A stretch of 64,000 nucleotides of DNA from CBDFKV01 sp965249035. Its GTDB lineage: Bacteria > Pseudomonadota > Gammaproteobacteria > Arenicellales > Poriferihabitantaceae. Positions 1-8,659 of this stretch are shown here, piece after piece. Every line of letters begins with the position of its first letter. Position 1 is the stretch's first letter. The stretch is from assembly GCA_965249035.1 (NCBI GenBank), contig CBDFKV010000007.1, positions 930,001 through 994,000 of the forward strand, in the 5' to 3' direction. Both the position numbers and the translations under genes were made by a program. The notes under the pieces were generated by a model, which did not search any database, was not told where the DNA came from, and saw only the letters and a list, made by a program, of their open reading frames with translations.

Positions 1-1
1 C

Positions 2-220
2 GAGCGCCCTCGTGAGCAACCCTGGGTGCCGGATTATTCGGAATCAATGCTGGATGCGATTGTCGGCGTTGAAATTGAGATTGATGAGATCAATGCCAAA
101 TTCAAGCTCAGCCAAAATAAAAGCCAGGCTGACCACGACGCAGTGGCTGAACAATTTAGAACTTCACCGTTGCTGGAAGAACAAGCCTTGGCTAAGCTGA
201 TGCAACCATCTGAATCATAA
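2..220 (+). CDS. C-terminal part of a PaiB-like FMN-binding protein (5' end outside window)
   Basis: The frame is open from the first bases of the window and ends at a TAA, so only the last 72 or so residues are present. The stretch reading FKLSQNKSQADHDAV resembles the C-terminal signature of the PaiB family, where a similar K-x-SQN-x-x-x-AD motif closes the split-barrel flavin-binding fold. Family members are described as FMN-binding negative transcriptional regulators or as pyridoxamine-oxidase-like proteins of unclear activity. The next gene starts 13 bp downstream on the same strand, so the two may be co-transcribed. The family call rests on this short motif only. Confidence 0.6.
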   Translation, partial: ERPREQPWVPDYSESMLDAIVGVEIEIDEINAKFKLSQNKSQADHDAVAEQFRTSPLLEEQALAKLMQPSES

Positions 221-233
221 GCGAGGATCAACC

Positions 234-782
234 ATGCCCAGAGTACTCGTCCCCCTGGCCCAAGGCTGCGAAGAGCTGGAAGCCGTTACCATTATCGATT
301 TGCTACGCCGCGCGGACATCGAAGTCATCACCGCCAGCCTGGATAATAAAACCATCACCGCCAGTCGCGGCGTTCGGCTGGTCGCTGATACGTCCTTGGA
401 CGCAGTGATAGACGATGAATTTGATATGATCGTGCTACCCGGCGGATTGCCTGGTGCTGATCATTTGGATAATGATTCGCGGGTACACGATAAACTGCAG
501 GAAATGACTGCTGCGGGTCAATACGTCGCTGCAATCTGTGCTGCACCTAAGGTTTTAGCCAGTGCTGACCTACTGGATGGTCGCTCAGCAACCAGCTACC
601 CAGGCGTATTGAACGCGCTTGACCTCCATAATACTGAGATCAGTAGCGAAGCAGTCGTCGTCGACGGCAAAGTAGTGACCTCTCGCGGGCCGGGCACTGC
701 TATGGATTTCGCTTTAACGCTGATTGGATTATTGACCGACACTAAAACAAGGCAGGAAGTGTCTGGTGGTTTAGCGCGATAG
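234..782 (+). CDS. yajL: DJ-1/PfpI family protein (YajL-like)
   Basis: 182 residues, the usual length for the DJ-1/ThiJ/YajL group. The N-terminal GCEELEAV segment carries the conserved acidic residue (Glu14), and AAICAAPKVLA holds the nucleophile-elbow cysteine (Cys102); these match the Glu/Cys pair of E. coli YajL. The later GPGTAMDFAL motif is also family-typical. Members are cytoplasmic oxidative-stress proteins credited with chaperone and protein or nucleotide deglycase activity, the latter being debated. It follows the PaiB-like gene by 13 bp and converges on the minus-strand acyltransferase gene. Confidence 0.85.
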   Translation: MPRVLVPLAQGCEELEAVTIIDLLRRADIEVITASLDNKTITASRGVRLVADTSLDAVIDDEFDMIVLPGGLPGADHLDNDSRVHDKLQEMTAAGQYVAAICAAPKVLASADLLDGRSATSYPGVLNALDLHNTEISSEAVVVDGKVVTSRGPGTAMDFALTLIGLLTDTKTRQEVSGGLAR

Positions 783-795
783 CCGGTTTTACGCT

Positions 796-1941
796 TCAGC
801 CACAGCGCTTTTGGTAAGCACTTTTTGTGCGGGCATGCGTAGCGTAAGCGATGACAGCCGCGCGCTCATTGCTAAGAAATTGATCAATCGGCGTGCGAAA
901 TGCTGGGTCCGCAATCCAATGCATTGAATTCGTCAAGACTGGATCAAAGCCGCGCGCGAGCTTGTGTTCACCCTGCGCTCCCGGCTCAAACACAGTCAAG
1001 CCGTGCTCAATGCAATATTCAATCCCTTGGTAATAGCAAGTTTCAAAATGCAGCGCGTCGATGTATTCGCTACAACCCCAATGTCGCCCATATAACACTC
1101 GTTGGTTGCGATAAAACAATGCCCCTGCAACCGGCTGATTATCGCGATCAGCCATCACCAACAAAACCTGATCGCCCAAGGCGGCAGCAATGTCTTCGAA
1201 AAATGCCTGACTAAATACAGGTTGGCCCCATTTTCGATCATAGATTTGCTGATAAAAACGGGTGAAATTGGCCCAATCTTCGCTACTGGCTTCGCCACCA
1301 TGCAAGTGCCGAAATCGAACTCCAGCTGCGGTCACCCGGCGCCGTTCCTGACGTATATTTTTACGTTTTTTGGCATTTAAGCTGGCCAGAAAATCTTCAA
1401 AGCTCTCATGGTTTTGGTTTTTCCAGTGATACTGCACATCGTGTCTCAATTGACAGCCCGCGCCCGCAAAGACCTTGGCTTCATCTTCAGACAGAAACAA
1501 ACCATGAAAGCTACTGGCTTGATAGGTATCAACCGCCACTATCGCCGCATCCATCAGAGCTTGCTGCGTCTCCCGTTGGTATTCAGGCAGGCACAACAAC
1601 TTCGAGCCAAGCACTGGGGAAAATGGAATCGCAGCAACCAGCTTGGGATAATACGCTTGTCCATAGCGTTCATAGGCATCCGCCCACGCATGATCAAAGA
1701 CAAATTCGCCCCAAGTGTTATGCTTTTCGTACAAGGGCATTGCAGCCACCAGCATTTTTTTCTGATCATAAAGCAGTAAATAGTGCGGCAACCAGCCGCG
1801 TTGGGCTGAGATACAGCCATGCTTTTCTATCAACGATAAAAATGCATGGCTAAGTAGCGGGTGATTATCTCGGTTAAGCCGATCCCAGCTGGCTGGCTCA
1901 ACTGCATCAATACTGTCGACGTAGATACTACTGAATGGCAT
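796..1941 (-). CDS. FemAB-like GNAT-fold acyltransferase (PF04339 type)
   Basis: 381 residues. The central segment rich in Lys and Arg (LNAKKRKNIRQERRR) followed by a second acyltransferase lobe (VAGALFYRNQRVLYGRHWGC, then HFETCYYQGIEYCIEHGL and FEPGAQGEHKLARGF) is characteristic of the proteobacterial family once called DUF482, predicted to be related to FemAB peptidyltransferases. No substrate is established. The first codons overlap the end of the upstream MFS-PlsC gene by 14 bp, so translation is probably coupled and a role in envelope or lipid metabolism is a reasonable inference. Confidence 0.8.
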   Translation of the reverse strand: MPFSSIYVDSIDAVEPASWDRLNRDNHPLLSHAFLSLIEKHGCISAQRGWLPHYLLLYDQKKMLVAAMPLYEKHNTWGEFVFDHAWADAYERYGQAYYPKLVAAIPFSPVLGSKLLCLPEYQRETQQALMDAAIVAVDTYQASSFHGLFLSEDEAKVFAGAGCQLRHDVQYHWKNQNHESFEDFLASLNAKKRKNIRQERRRVTAAGVRFRHLHGGEASSEDWANFTRFYQQIYDRKWGQPVFSQAFFEDIAAALGDQVLLVMADRDNQPVAGALFYRNQRVLYGRHWGCSEYIDALHFETCYYQGIEYCIEHGLTVFEPGAQGEHKLARGFDPVLTNSMHWIADPAFRTPIDQFLSNERAAVIAYATHARTKSAYQKRCG

Positions 1942-3766
1942 CGTGTTTCAGTGCCAATACTTGCTCTTGTAAGTCTACTGCCTTGGTGCTGTCTGCCAAC
2001 GGTGCACCAAAGCGTACTCGCACACTGCGGCGGCGCCAACCCGTTCTGGTCGTTGCTCGTGCCTCCGCTGGAGCTCGTGACAACCAGCTACCCCACAGAC
2101 CATGAATATAAAAGGGCATGATCACTGCGCCGGAATCTTTAACCGCGCGCTCGTAACCTGGCTTAAAACGCCCTAGTTCACCGCTGTGCGTGATACCACC
2201 TTCCGGGAACAAGCACACGACTTCACCTGCCTCTAATAGTTGACGAATATCATCCAGCGCCTGACGGCTACCCCGCTCTGAAATGGGGACCGCTCCCCAT
2301 AAATTGACCAAAGGTGCAGTTATAGGTAGTTTGGCGTAAAAACGGTCGATCACAAAAAAGATGTGCCTTCTGGCTGCCCACTGAATCATGGCCCAATCCA
2401 GCCAGCTGATATGATTGCCCAGAAGCAAAACACCACCAGTTTCTGGTATTTGGTGGCCTTTAACTTTAAGCACATAGCGCAAGCTCAAAACACTCGACAC
2501 GATAAAATAAACCATCCGTTTGATTAGCACCTTAGCCGAAACAACCGCCACCGCAATCCCTGCCGCGCCCATCAAATAAAACAACCAGCCCGGCACCACC
2601 CCTGCTAGTGAAAAGCCAATCGTAATCGCTAAAAAAGCGAGCATGGAAATATTTTGTACCCAGTTCACGCCCGCTAAGGTATTGCCAACGGTGGCTTGTT
2701 TGGCGTGATACTGAACTAAGGAATTTAGCGGCACGATAAATAATGCGCCAGCAAAGCCCACGCAGAAAAACGCCAGCATAAAGTGGACATGTGTTTTCAT
2801 GGCTGGCACCAATAACAGCGCTAAACCAAAGCCCAGCGCGCCAATCGGGATCAAGCCTTGCTCGATTCTGTCCCTCGAAAGGCGTCCAGCCAATAATGAA
2901 CCGGCAAAGATTCCGACACCCGCTACCGCTAGAATGCCCTGTATGACCACCGTATTAGTTTCACCTAACTCTGCTTTTGCAAAGGCTGGAAACGTCGCCA
3001 GCGCCATCTGCGAAACACCCCAAAACACCGACAGCCCCAGCACTGACCACCAAATAATCCGATGACTGAAAACCTCACCCGCCGCGTTGCTAATAGGGTT
3101 AATGCCATTGTGCGTTCGCCACTGCATCTTGGCACTCGGGTCGCTGGCTTCGAACTCAGGTAAACGATACGCACTCCAAAGTTCAAGCGCAGCGCACAGC
3201 ATCAAAATTAATCCCAGCGGCGCAATCGTACGGACGATGTCAGCTTCATTTTGAAAGTCATGTCCTGATAGCAACGTTTCAAATAAGATAGAAAATACGA
3301 AAATCCCCAACAAGATAGAAATCATGGTGGCGGCTTGCACATAGCCATTGGCTTCGCCTAGTCTTTTCAAGCCGACCAGCTCACGGATATAGCCATATTT
3401 AGACGGGGAGTAAATCGCGCTTTGAGTGGCCATCAGCAAGGTCATGAAAAATGCCAGCGGGTACCAACCCAAATAATAAAACAGCGTAATCAATCCCGTC
3501 AGCCCTACCGACGCCCAGGCTGATGCGCGCATTACCCGAACCTTAGGGTAGCGGTTAGAAAACGTACCCGCAGGAATCAGCAGCAATATAAAAGGGATCA
3601 GCATAAAAGCATTGATGATCGCGATTAGCACCACCTGGGTTTGGCCTTCGTAGACCTTGAATAGCGTATTTTGGATCGTGATCTTATGCCCTAAGTCAAC
3701 AAAGGCATTAAGAAAAAGAACTAAAAGATAAGGCTTGAAGCCTTTGATAGATAGTGTATTTTTCAT
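1928..3766 (-). CDS. Lysophospholipid transporter/acyltransferase fusion (LplT-like MFS plus PlsC)
   Basis: 612 residues with two parts. Residues 1 to about 410 are a twelve-helix major facilitator domain of the LplT type. The C-terminal part is a PlsC acyltransferase with the catalytic NHISWLD motif (His452, Asp457) and the downstream FPEGGIT block. In E. coli, LplT flips lysophospholipids inward and Aas (PlsC plus an acyl-ACP synthetase domain) reacylates them. Many bacteria fuse all three domains; here the AMP-ligase domain is missing, so acyl groups must come from elsewhere, for example acyl-ACP. The start abuts the xerD stop, and the 3' end overlaps the FemAB-like gene by 14 bp. Confidence 0.9.
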   Translation of the reverse strand: MKNTLSIKGFKPYLLVLFLNAFVDLGHKITIQNTLFKVYEGQTQVVLIAIINAFMLIPFILLLIPAGTFSNRYPKVRVMRASAWASVGLTGLITLFYYLGWYPLAFFMTLLMATQSAIYSPSKYGYIRELVGLKRLGEANGYVQAATMISILLGIFVFSILFETLLSGHDFQNEADIVRTIAPLGLILMLCAALELWSAYRLPEFEASDPSAKMQWRTHNGINPISNAAGEVFSHRIIWWSVLGLSVFWGVSQMALATFPAFAKAELGETNTVVIQGILAVAGVGIFAGSLLAGRLSRDRIEQGLIPIGALGFGLALLLVPAMKTHVHFMLAFFCVGFAGALFIVPLNSLVQYHAKQATVGNTLAGVNWVQNISMLAFLAITIGFSLAGVVPGWLFYLMGAAGIAVAVVSAKVLIKRMVYFIVSSVLSLRYVLKVKGHQIPETGGVLLLGNHISWLDWAMIQWAARRHIFFVIDRFYAKLPITAPLVNLWGAVPISERGSRQALDDIRQLLEAGEVVCLFPEGGITHSGELGRFKPGYERAVKDSGAVIMPFYIHGLWGSWLSRAPAEARATTRTGWRRRSVRVRFGAPLADSTKAVDLQEQVLALKHDAIQ

Positions 3767-4710
3767 TATCCACGGACGTGGTGTTCGGCGTGCAAGGCTT
3801 GTAAGCGCTCAATCGCCACGTGCGTATATATTTGCGTCGTCGATAAATCCGAATGGCCTAGCAATAGCTGTAAGGTGCGTAAATCAGCGCCATGATTGAG
3901 CAAATGCGTCGCAAAAGCATGGCGTAATGTATGCGGTGAAATATCGGTGCTGATCCCAGCAATCTTGGCGTAGCGCTTGATATTCTGCCAAAAGGCTTGA
4001 CGACTGATCGACTGACCGCGGCGAGAAATAAACAACGCATTGCTGTTAATTACCTTGGCAATATCTGCACGTGTGTCACTCAAATACTGCTGCAACCAAT
4101 CCAAAGCTACTTCTCCTAGCGGTGCCAAACGTTCCTTTTTACCTTTGCCCATCACCCGAACTACGCCCATCTGCAAATCAATTTGCCCTAGCTGCAAACT
4201 AATCAACTCGCTGACGCGCAACCCCGACGCATACAACACCTCCAGCATCGCGCGGTCGCGCATCCCTAGAGGCTCGCTGATATTAGGCGCTTCTAACAAG
4301 GCTTCAACGTCCTGCTCGGACAAGGTTTTAGGTAAGGAACGGCCGACCTGTGGTGCGGCTACTTCTGTAGTCGGATTGATCGTCACCACGCTATCACGCA
4401 ATCCCCAACGATAAAAACGGCGTAGCGAAGAGAGGATACGCGCACTGGTTCGGGCTTTTACCGTCGCGCTACGTAACGCTAAATAATCTAGGACATCACT
4501 ACGCTGAGCCGTCGCAAGGGTCTGTGAACGTTCCGCCAGATAACTGGAAAACTGATTGATATCGCTACGGTAGGCCTGCAAAGAGTTTTGGCTCAGGCCC
4601 GACTCCATCCAGATCGCATCCAAAAAGCGTTCGACTAAAAGCTGATCGGATTCACTGGATGTGACTGGAGTATTGATGGCAAGGCGCTTGGTTGACGGAT
4701 TCACGAGCAA
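3766..4710 (-). CDS. xerD: Site-specific tyrosine recombinase XerD
   Basis: 314 residues: an N-terminal SAM-like core-binding domain and a C-terminal tyrosine recombinase domain. The catalytic set is visible: Arg165 (SGLRVSEL), His260 and Arg263 (PHTLRHAFATHL), His286 (LLGHSDLS) and the nucleophile Tyr295 (TQIYTHV). XerD acts with XerC at dif to resolve chromosome dimers during division. The closing ALHAEHHVRG tail resembles XerD rather than XerC. The N-terminus is about 15 residues longer than usual, so an internal start is possible. The stop overlaps the start of the LplT-PlsC gene. Confidence 0.9.
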   Translation of the reverse strand: MLVNPSTKRLAINTPVTSSESDQLLVERFLDAIWMESGLSQNSLQAYRSDINQFSSYLAERSQTLATAQRSDVLDYLALRSATVKARTSARILSSLRRFYRWGLRDSVVTINPTTEVAAPQVGRSLPKTLSEQDVEALLEAPNISEPLGMRDRAMLEVLYASGLRVSELISLQLGQIDLQMGVVRVMGKGKKERLAPLGEVALDWLQQYLSDTRADIAKVINSNALFISRRGQSISRQAFWQNIKRYAKIAGISTDISPHTLRHAFATHLLNHGADLRTLQLLLGHSDLSTTQIYTHVAIERLQALHAEHHVRG

Positions 4711-4789
4711 TTATGCCTGAGTTTCAATGCGCACTGGTAGTCCCGTGTCTGCTCGATATAGGCAGATACCAAAGATACTCAACCAGTTA

Positions 4790-6592
4790 CTATTCGTCAC
4801 GCTCCAGCAACCACAAGCGTTGCAAAGTCTGCCGGATGGTCGCTTGGCGCGTTTCATCGTTGGTAGCCTCCAGCAATCCCTCCAACAATGCTCGTGCATC
4901 GGCAAAGTAATGAGCATCTAGCAGCGCCTCTGCGGCATGGTAACGAGCCGACTGGCCCCAGTCATCGAAACCATTATTTTCATCCATCGCGGACTGCATA
5001 AACAAGCTGGCAGCTTTAAGTCGATCACCCTTTGCATTATGCGATTCAGCCTGCCAAAACAGCATTTCACGCTGATGTTTTTTTGAGTTAGTGTGCTCGG
5101 CAATCGCTGTGATCATGCGCAGCGCAATATCGTGCTGGCTAATCGCTTGCAAATCAAATACCGGCTGCAAGATACGATCCGTTTGCTCCCCGGATAATCG
5201 GTCAAACGTATTCAAGTAGCGATCAAATTTGTGTTCCGCCTCGGTAAACCGCCCCGTGAATACATCGATACGCACCAGTTGCAACAGCCAGTCATTCGGA
5301 TCAACACCCAAAGGTGCTTCGCCCAGATGTGGGGCTAAACTGGCAATAAAATCGGTATCGTTATCAGCCAAGGCGTGATTCAACAATAGCGCGCCTGTTT
5401 GGCTATCAAGGCCAGCGAAAGATCCCAGCGGCCCATAATCACCGAATAAAAAACGGATCAACGCAGTCCGTTCGCGTTTTAGTAATTGCTTGACCATTCG
5501 CGTCATCGCAGTCGCGCGCACTGCATCATCTTTGGTTTGCAGGAGCAGCGTCGAATAGACCGCGGTAGCTTCGCCATTTTTAGCTGTTAACTGACTGGCT
5601 AATTCCAGCCATTGGCTGTCTTGGTTAAGCACCAACTGGGTACGATTCATCACATTTTCTGCCACTGACCGATAAGCTCGCACCAGATCATCAGCGGTAA
5701 AATCTAGTGCTGCAGAAAAGTCATTCTGAGAGGCTAAGGGCAAATAGGACTCTAAGGCATCCAATGCGCGCAAGGGGGCATCATCATCGCTTGCAGCCAA
5801 AGCCGCCGCCACGATAACCGCTTGACCAAAGGCGCCGGTTGCCGTATCGACCCGCTTTTTGGCTAATTGTTTGGCAACTTGCTTAGCCGCTTCTGCAGGT
5901 AACGCGCTACCGTCTTTTAAGCGTGCATAGGCTTGTAACACACGGGCTTTGGGTGACACGATCGGCGCTAATACCGTCACCGCCGTTTCAGGCTCTCCCG
6001 CTTGTATGGCAATCAAGCCGCGTTGGATAAACCAGGCAGTTTCCTGCGGCTTGAATTCACTGTGATACTGGCCCGCTGCGATATTGGCGTTGGTATGGTC
6101 TTTAGCTAGCTGATACTGATCGATTTGCAACCGTCTCGCTGCTTTACGTTGCCCCGGCTCCAGCGCGTCCTGATTGAGTAAGGCCTGGATACTTAACGAT
6201 GCCTTAGTCGATTGACCCAAACCCATCAAAGCCCGTGCTTGAAATAGCTGGGCTTGGTTTTTCATCGCCGCCGGAAAACCGGGCGGAACACGTTGGACGT
6301 CGTCGTATAAGGCTTGCCAATCTTCTAGCAAGACATACAAGCTCCATTTTTGTCGCGACCAATTAAGCCAGTCATCATCAGCAATCGCAGGAGGGGCTTC
6401 CAATTCCAGACGCTTGACTGCGAGCTGCAAAGCGCCTGCGCGAACCTGATCCTTGATCGTTTGCAGGCGTTCAGCATAAGCCGACAACGCTTGAGTCTGC
6501 GCCGAACCTGGGGCCAAAGCAAGTACGCAAAAACCGGCAGCGATCATCAAACTGAGCAAATATTGCCAAGCTTGCTTCGTCGTGCCGGTCAT
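4790..6592 (-). CDS. Periplasmic helical-repeat (TPR-like) protein of unknown function
   Basis: 600 residues starting with a typical signal peptide (basic start, hydrophobic core LLSLMIAAGFCVLALAPG, then a SAQ-type cleavage site). The mature part is Ala/Leu/Gln-rich and almost entirely helical, with segments such as AQLFQARALMGLGQSTKASLS and AAEALLDAHYFADARALLEG that look like tetratricopeptide-type helix pairs. I do not recognise a specific family. It lies between rplS and xerD on the same strand, 51 bp after rplS and 79 bp before xerD, so it may be co-transcribed with either. A scaffold or assembly role in the periplasm would fit but is only an inference. Confidence 0.7.
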   Translation of the reverse strand: MTGTTKQAWQYLLSLMIAAGFCVLALAPGSAQTQALSAYAERLQTIKDQVRAGALQLAVKRLELEAPPAIADDDWLNWSRQKWSLYVLLEDWQALYDDVQRVPPGFPAAMKNQAQLFQARALMGLGQSTKASLSIQALLNQDALEPGQRKAARRLQIDQYQLAKDHTNANIAAGQYHSEFKPQETAWFIQRGLIAIQAGEPETAVTVLAPIVSPKARVLQAYARLKDGSALPAEAAKQVAKQLAKKRVDTATGAFGQAVIVAAALAASDDDAPLRALDALESYLPLASQNDFSAALDFTADDLVRAYRSVAENVMNRTQLVLNQDSQWLELASQLTAKNGEATAVYSTLLLQTKDDAVRATAMTRMVKQLLKRERTALIRFLFGDYGPLGSFAGLDSQTGALLLNHALADNDTDFIASLAPHLGEAPLGVDPNDWLLQLVRIDVFTGRFTEAEHKFDRYLNTFDRLSGEQTDRILQPVFDLQAISQHDIALRMITAIAEHTNSKKHQREMLFWQAESHNAKGDRLKAASLFMQSAMDENNGFDDWGQSARYHAAEALLDAHYFADARALLEGLLEATNDETRQATIRQTLQRLWLLERDE

Positions 6593-6643
6593 TACGTTGC
6601 TGCCAAAATGGGTTGCCTTAGCGCACCGCTGTGGCAGGCAAGG

Positions 6644-6988
6644 TTAGATTTTCTCTTTGATACGCGCTGATTTACCGCTACGCTCACGCAGATAATACAG
6701 CTTAGCACGGCGCACATCACCACGGCGCTTGACTTCGATATCTTTCACCAGCGGACTATGCATCTGAAATACACGTTCTACGCCTTCGCCGGAAGAAATC
6801 TTGCGAACCGTAAACGATGAATCGATACCACGGTTCTTTTTAGCGATCACAACGCCTTCAAACGCCTGAATACGCTGGCGGTCGCCTTCACGAATGAGTA
6901 CGTTAACCTTAATCGTATCGCCAGGGCTAAATGCCGGGATATCGCTTTTCAGCTGCTCGGTATTAATTTCGTCAATAATATTTGTCAT
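6644..6988 (-). CDS. rplS: 50S ribosomal protein L19
   Basis: 114 residues, the standard length. The segments FSPGDTIKVNVLIREGDRQR, FEGVVIAKKNRGI and the C-terminal RRGDVRRAKLYYLRERSGKSARI are diagnostic of L19, which sits at the 30S-50S interface. It is the last gene of the conserved rpsP-rimM-trmD-rplS order, 35 bp downstream of trmD. Confidence 0.98.
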   Translation of the reverse strand: MTNIIDEINTEQLKSDIPAFSPGDTIKVNVLIREGDRQRIQAFEGVVIAKKNRGIDSSFTVRKISSGEGVERVFQMHSPLVKDIEVKRRGDVRRAKLYYLRERSGKSARIKEKI

Positions 6989-7023
6989 TTCCGTGTCTCC
7001 ACGCTCATTTAAGTCTTGCTTGG

Positions 7024-7737
7024 TTAATCATCTTCGCGTTTCGCCAGCAAATCAGGCCGCCGAATTCGCGTTCGTTTCTCCGCCTCCGCCTGCCGCCATT
7101 GCCGAATCATTGCGTGATTCCCGCTCAGCAGCACCGAAGGCACCGTCATTTGTTCAAATACTTCTGGCCGCGTGTAATGCGGACAATCCAACAAGCCATC
7201 CGAAAACGAGTCTTGTTGGGCCGATTCCGCGTTACCCAATACCCCGGGCAATAAGCGCGCAATCGCTTCTATCAACACCATCGCCGGGAATTCCCCCCCC
7301 GCCAATACATAGTCACCGATTGACAATTCTTCATCAACTCGGCTGTCAATCAAGCGTTCATCAACACCTTCATACCGCCCTGCTAACAGCGTCAATGCCG
7401 GCAATTTCGCCAATTCCGCTACTTTAGCCTGATCCAGCACGCTGCCCTGTGGTGATAAATAAATCACCGGAACACGCGTGTCTTCGCCAAAACCCGCTGC
7501 CGATTGCCGCGCCTGAATATCATCCAGTGCTGCCGCCAACGGCTCAGCCATCATCACCATACCCGGGCCACCGCCATAAGGCCGATCATCGACCGTTCGG
7601 TGGCGATCCTGCGTATAGTCACGCGGATTCACTACGTTAACACTGAGCGCTTGTTTATCAAGCGCCCGATTCGGGATACCGTAATCAACCAGTGCCCGAA
7701 ACATCTCGGGGAACAGACTAACGACATCAATCCGCAT
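7024..7737 (-). CDS. trmD: tRNA (guanine-N1-)-methyltransferase TrmD
   Basis: 237 residues from the ATG at 7737; an in-frame start six codons upstream is less likely because the MRIDVVSLFPEMF beginning is the conserved N-terminus and this ATG overlaps the rimM stop as TGATG, implying translational coupling. The SPOUT knot motifs are present (GGGPGMVM, LLAGRYEGVDER, SIGDYVLAGGE). TrmD forms m1G37 in tRNAs reading CNN codons and prevents +1 frameshifting; it works as a homodimer using S-adenosylmethionine. Confidence 0.97.
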   Translation of the reverse strand: MRIDVVSLFPEMFRALVDYGIPNRALDKQALSVNVVNPRDYTQDRHRTVDDRPYGGGPGMVMMAEPLAAALDDIQARQSAAGFGEDTRVPVIYLSPQGSVLDQAKVAELAKLPALTLLAGRYEGVDERLIDSRVDEELSIGDYVLAGGEFPAMVLIEAIARLLPGVLGNAESAQQDSFSDGLLDCPHYTRPEVFEQMTVPSVLLSGNHAMIRQWRQAEAEKRTRIRRPDLLAKREDD

Positions 7738-8273
7738 CAATAATCTGCTTCCCAATCGACTTGAATCAAACCCGCATCCAAGTCGACTGCTATTATCACC
7801 TCATCCAACCACGGCAACGCTCGTTCCAGCGGCTTATCAGCATCAGCAGCATTATTGCTGCTAACCAGCATGACATCATTTGAGCCGGTTTCCAGTATCT
7901 CGGTCACCCGCCCCAAATCAATACCTGCTTGGTTAACTACCCGTAACCCAGTCAGCTGTCGCCAATAATACTGACCCTCACCGAGTTTCGGCAATTCATC
8001 CGCAAAAATGCTGATCGTTTTACCGGCCAACGCTTCGGCTTGGTTTCTATCGGCACAGGATTCAAGTTTCGCAACCAAGGTTTTGCCCTGTACGCGCCAC
8101 TTCGAAACCGCAGCCAATAACTCACCCGACCGCCCCAACTGCCAGCTGTCGTAAGCGAAAATCTGTTCTCGTGGCCGGGTGTAAGAAAATATCTTAACCC
8201 AGCCGTTTAACCCATGTGCGCCTGTAATTTCACCCAGCACAACGACTTCATCGTCTCGGTGCTGGCGCGACAT
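7737..8273 (-). CDS. rimM: Ribosome maturation factor RimM
   Basis: 178 residues with the N-terminal RimM barrel (LGEITGAHGLNGWVKIFSYT) and the PRC-barrel half (YYWRQLTGLRVVNQAGIDLGRVTEILETGSNDVMLV). RimM binds S19 and assists maturation of the 30S head. It lies 5 bp after rpsP and overlaps trmD by one base, as is usual for this operon. Confidence 0.96.
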   Translation of the reverse strand: MSRQHRDDEVVVLGEITGAHGLNGWVKIFSYTRPREQIFAYDSWQLGRSGELLAAVSKWRVQGKTLVAKLESCADRNQAEALAGKTISIFADELPKLGEGQYYWRQLTGLRVVNQAGIDLGRVTEILETGSNDVMLVSSNNAADADKPLERALPWLDEVIIAVDLDAGLIQVDWEADY

Positions 8274-8278
8274 AAACG

Positions 8279-8590
8279 TTAAGCAGCGACTTCTTCGGCT
8301 GCCTTTTCGACGGGCTTTTTAACTGGCTTTTCAACTGACTTTTCGCCTGCTTTCTCAGCCTGCTTGATCAACGCAGAAACTCGCTCTGTAGGTTGTGCAC
8401 CCACGCTAACCCAGTACTTCACCCGATCGAGATCAACACGCAACATTTCTTCTGCGCCTTTCGCTTTAGGATTATAAAACCCGATGCGCTCGATAAATTT
8501 CTTGGTGGGCGCGCGACGTGAGTCCGCGACCGTGATTGCATAAAACGGCCGCTTTTTGGAACCGCCGCGAGATAATCGAATAGTAACCAT
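8279..8590 (-). CDS. rpsP: 30S ribosomal protein S16
   Basis: 103 residues. The start MVTIRLSRGGSKKRPFY and the following VADSRRAP segment are the S16 signature. The C-terminus carries a low-complexity Lys/Pro/Val/Glu tail made of short KPVEK-like repeats, a tail that varies freely between species. It is the first gene of the rpsP-rimM-trmD-rplS operon. A 69-bp gap separates it from pnp upstream; that gap holds a 13-bp palindrome (8613-8625) of unknown meaning. Confidence 0.98.
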   Translation of the reverse strand: MVTIRLSRGGSKKRPFYAITVADSRRAPTKKFIERIGFYNPKAKGAEEMLRVDLDRVKYWVSVGAQPTERVSALIKQAEKAGEKSVEKPVKKPVEKAAEEVAA

Positions 8591-8659
8591 AGTGTTATCT
8601 TTTCTCTTTCACCGCGATTATCGCGATGATCACATTAAATAAATAGTTGCGTCGTTAGT

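Noticed and set aside
8613..8625. The 13-bp palindrome CGCGATTATCGCG between pnp and rpsP as a terminator
   Set aside because: The stem is short and no T-run follows on the minus strand; it could be a chance palindrome.
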